Both the position numbers and the translations under genes were made by a program. A stretch of DNA of 7,486 nt from Candidatus Zixiibacteriota bacterium. GTDB lineage: Bacteria > Zixibacteria > MSB-5A5 > WJJR01. Location of the stretch: positions 1 through 7,486 of the forward strand of contig JAGVEK010000200.1 in assembly GCA_020058315.1 (NCBI GenBank), given 5' to 3'. The notes below the pieces were generated by a model, which saw only the letters and a list, made by a program, of their open reading frames with translations, was not told the origin of the DNA and searched no databases. This document shows, piece by piece, positions 6,201-7,486 of the stretch (position 1 is the first letter of the stretch; each line of letters begins with the position of its first letter).

Positions 6201-6662
6201 TTACTGCAGAACGTAGTCCACAAAATAGACGGCGGTGAGCTGGTCGCCGCCGAGCAATTGATTCAAACGCCCGAGAATTTCCTTGCGCATCTGCTCCCGC
6301 GACTTGGAATCGGTCAGTTCCTCGACTGTTCGGGAGGACAAAACGAGAATAAGCAAATCGCGGACCTGAAGATCGCGCAGGCGGAGTTTCTCGAGACTGA
6401 CGGGCGAGGTCACCTGAAGTCCCACAGAAGCGGAGAGGTACCGCGTTCCCCCAGTGCCTGTTGGATTAACCAGCAGGTTCGAGACCAGATACACCTCGGC
6501 CTTTGATTCAGCGCCCTCCCCGGGAGATTCCGCCTCTTTCTCCTTTTCCGGTTCAGCGGTCGCATGCGGCGCCATGGCAGGCTTGATGACCATCTTGGTC
6601 ACCACGAATGCGGCACCCACCATGACAAGGACAACGCCGGCCAGAATCGCAATGGATTTCAT
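6201..6662 (-). CDS. fliL: Flagellar basal-body-associated protein FliL
   Basis: FliL is a single-pass inner-membrane protein surrounding the MotA/MotB stators and supporting motor torque. The 153-residue product has an N-terminal transmembrane helix (about residues 4-22), a basic stretch, a charged Glu/Lys/Pro-rich linker (about 33-55) and the periplasmic FliL domain: VYLVSNLLVNPTGTGGTRYL, then LQVTSP, the LRDLQVRDLLILVLSSRTVEEL helix and strand region (about 94-115), and the characteristic ending AVYFVDYVLQ. It starts 7 bp after flbD and ends 6 bp before fliM. The stator genes motA and motB often precede fliL in related operons but are absent here. Length and terminal motifs are normal. Confidence 0.95.
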   Translation of the reverse strand: MKSIAILAGVVLVMVGAAFVVTKMVIKPAMAPHATAEPEKEKEAESPGEGAESKAEVYLVSNLLVNPTGTGGTRYLSASVGLQVTSPVSLEKLRLRDLQVRDLLILVLSSRTVEELTDSKSREQMRKEILGRLNQLLGGDQLTAVYFVDYVLQ

Positions 6663-6669
6663 GTCGTCT

Positions 6670-6876
6670 TTACTTCACGACGTTTTCCGACTGTGTCACC
6701 CGGCATGACCGCCTGTACGCGGCGGTCAGCCGCACAATCTCATCATCAGATTCCCGCACCATGATCTTCTTGCCCGTCGTCAGACTGACGAGCGTATCCG
6801 GCGTCAGCTCCACAAACTCAATGAGGTCGCTGTTGACGACGATTGGGTGCCCGTTGAGCTGCGTCAGTTTGATCAT
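6670..6876 (-). CDS. flbD: Small flagellar protein, FlbD/SwrD family
   Basis: This 68-residue protein belongs to the short FlbD family found next to flgE in many flagellar operons. In Bacillus subtilis the homologue SwrD is reported to raise motor power; elsewhere the role is uncertain. The sequence starts MIKLTQLNGHPIVVNSDLIE and continues with the family blocks TPDTLVSLTTGKKIMV and a C-terminal helix region DDEIVRLTAAYRR. There is no membrane segment, so it is probably cytoplasmic. It is unrelated to the Caulobacter sigma-54 activator also called FlbD. It lies 49 bp after flgE, downstream of a strong hairpin, and 7 bp before fliL, which places it with motor genes. The Shine-Dalgarno is weak. 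Family membership is secure; the molecular role is not. Confidence 0.93.
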   Translation of the reverse strand: MIKLTQLNGHPIVVNSDLIEFVELTPDTLVSLTTGKKIMVRESDDEIVRLTAAYRRSCRVTQSENVVK

Positions 6877-6885
6877 GATTGTGAC

Positions 6886-6919
6886 CAGGCCGTTCCGATC
6901 GCAGGACCGGAACGGCCTG
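6886..6919. repeat. Strong intergenic hairpin between flgE and flbD
   Basis: CAGGCCGTTCCG (6886-6897) and CGGAACGGCCTG (6908-6919) form a perfect 12-bp GC-rich stem with a 10-base loop, filling most of the 49-bp gap. In the operon direction it is followed by GTCACAATCATG, with no T-run, so it is not a standard intrinsic terminator. The stem ends 9 bases before the flbD ATG and includes the only G-rich stretch before it, so it may reduce flbD translation or protect the flgE mRNA 3' end. That role is inference. Confidence 0.65.
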
Positions 6920-6925
6920 CATTTG

Positions 6926-7486
6926 TTACTGCTTCAGGTTAACCAGCTCATTCAGCATCTGGTCCGAGGTTGAGATGACCCGCGCGTTGGCCTGGAAGCC
7001 GCGTTGCGAGATGATGACGTTGGTGAACTCCTCGGCCAGGTCCACATTCGAACCTTCGAGTGCCCCGGAAGAGATATCCGCATTGATCGTCGCTCCGGCC
7101 ACTCCTCTCACAGGGTCACCTGAGTTGGCCGAGGCGATGAACAGCGTATCGCCGGCCTTCATTAGTCCGCCAGGGTTGTTAAAATCCGCCAGAATGATCT
7201 GGGCCAGCGTGCGTGAAACACCGTTGGTGAATATGCCTGTGATCACTCCCCGGTCGTCGATGGAGATCTTGTCCAGCATGCCCATGCCGTAACCGTTCTG
7301 ATTCTTGGCAATCGCGGAAAAGCTGGCGGCGAATCCGGTCAGACCGTCGAACTCACCGCCGGTCCCCGGAAACAGCTTCATGTCCATGACAGCGGCGCCA
7401 TTGTTGGGATCGATCGACAACGAACTGGACAGGTCATCAAAAGTGAAGGTGCTGAACGATCCGTCGTTGTTGAAACTGACGATCCC
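6926..7486 (-). CDS. flgE: Flagellar hook protein FlgE, C-terminal part (truncated by window edge)
   Basis: FlgE is the hook subunit, exported through the flagellar type III system and polymerised outside the cell as the universal joint. The 186 residues present are open to the right edge, so the N-terminal part lies outside. The visible part starts in the middle domain (VSFNNDGSFSTFTF). It then shows the conserved stretches GLTGFAASFSAIAKNQNGYG and ISIDDRGVITGIFTNG, LAQIILADFNNPGGLMKAGD, and the terminal core-forming helix region with GALEGSNVDLAEEF and QRGFQANARVISTSDQML, ending ELVNLKQ. The SNVDLAEEF and QANARVI stretches are shared by the rod/hook family; the ITG.F.NG and NPGGL blocks favour FlgE over FlgF or FlgG. 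It precedes flbD, as in many flagellar operons. A frame starting at TTG 7420 is only an internal piece of this gene. Confidence 0.96.
   Translation of the reverse strand, partial: GIVSFNNDGSFSTFTFDDLSSSLSIDPNNGAAVMDMKLFPGTGGEFDGLTGFAASFSAIAKNQNGYGMGMLDKISIDDRGVITGIFTNGVSRTLAQIILADFNNPGGLMKAGDTLFIASANSGDPVRGVAGATINADISSGALEGSNVDLAEEFTNVIISQRGFQANARVISTSDQMLNELVNLKQ

Noticed and set aside
6886..6919. Intrinsic terminator after flgE
   Set aside because: The stem is strong but there is no T-run after it in the operon direction, and the next gene starts 9 bases later.
1..7486. A virulence injectisome instead of a flagellar locus
   Set aside because: Hook protein FlgE, FlbD, FliL, FliM with the CheY-P motif and FliO are flagellum-specific, so the export genes are flagellar.

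Overview
The window is one stretch of a bacterial flagellar operon. Every supported gene lies on the minus strand, so transcription runs from high to low coordinates: flgE (3' part), flbD, fliL, fliM, fliN, fliO, fliP, fliQ, fliR, flhB, flhA (5' part). All eleven reading frames look intact. FlgE is cut by the right edge of the window and FlhA by the left edge. No RNA gene, insertion sequence, phage gene or CRISPR array is visible. The many plus-strand open frames are antisense shadows of these genes in moderately GC-rich DNA.

Layout from transcription start to end. 7486-6926 encodes the C-terminal part of the hook protein FlgE. 6876-6670 encodes the small FlbD/SwrD-family protein, preceded by a strong intergenic hairpin. 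6662-4589 encodes the FliL stator-associated protein and the C-ring switch proteins FliM and FliN. 4551-1677 encodes the membrane export-gate proteins FliO, FliP, FliQ and FliR. 1658-1 encodes the substrate-specificity switch FlhB and the start of FlhA. Most junctions are tight (6-50 bp, and a 4-base ATGA overlap at flhB/flhA). The two exceptions are a 214-bp gap between fliO and fliP, holding REP-like palindromes, and a gap of about 217-256 bp between fliQ and fliR, holding a hairpin and a good match to a sigma-54 -24/-12 promoter.

How the genes work together: FliP/Q/R, assembled with help from FliO, form the export pore. FlhB and FlhA control substrate choice and energise export, and FlgE is one of the exported substrates. 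FliM/FliN form the rotor switch below the basal body; FliM has the N-terminal motif used for CheY-P binding, so chemotactic switching is likely. FliL supports the stators.

Organism: the order flgE-flbD-...-fliL-fliM-fliN-fliO-fliP-fliQ-fliR-flhB-flhA resembles the large fla/che-type operon of Firmicutes, spirochaetes and several Gram-negative phyla, except that motA and motB, often found between flbD and fliL, are absent. The GC-rich composition, long disordered N-terminus on FliN, possible sigma-54 site and REP-like palindromes fit a Gram-negative, perhaps uncultured, phylum better than a low-GC Firmicute. This placement is a weak inference. I see no undescribed system here; the points worth a second look are the FlhB cleavage motif (NPTS instead of NPTH), the possible internal promoter before fliR and the palindromes around the fliO 3' end.
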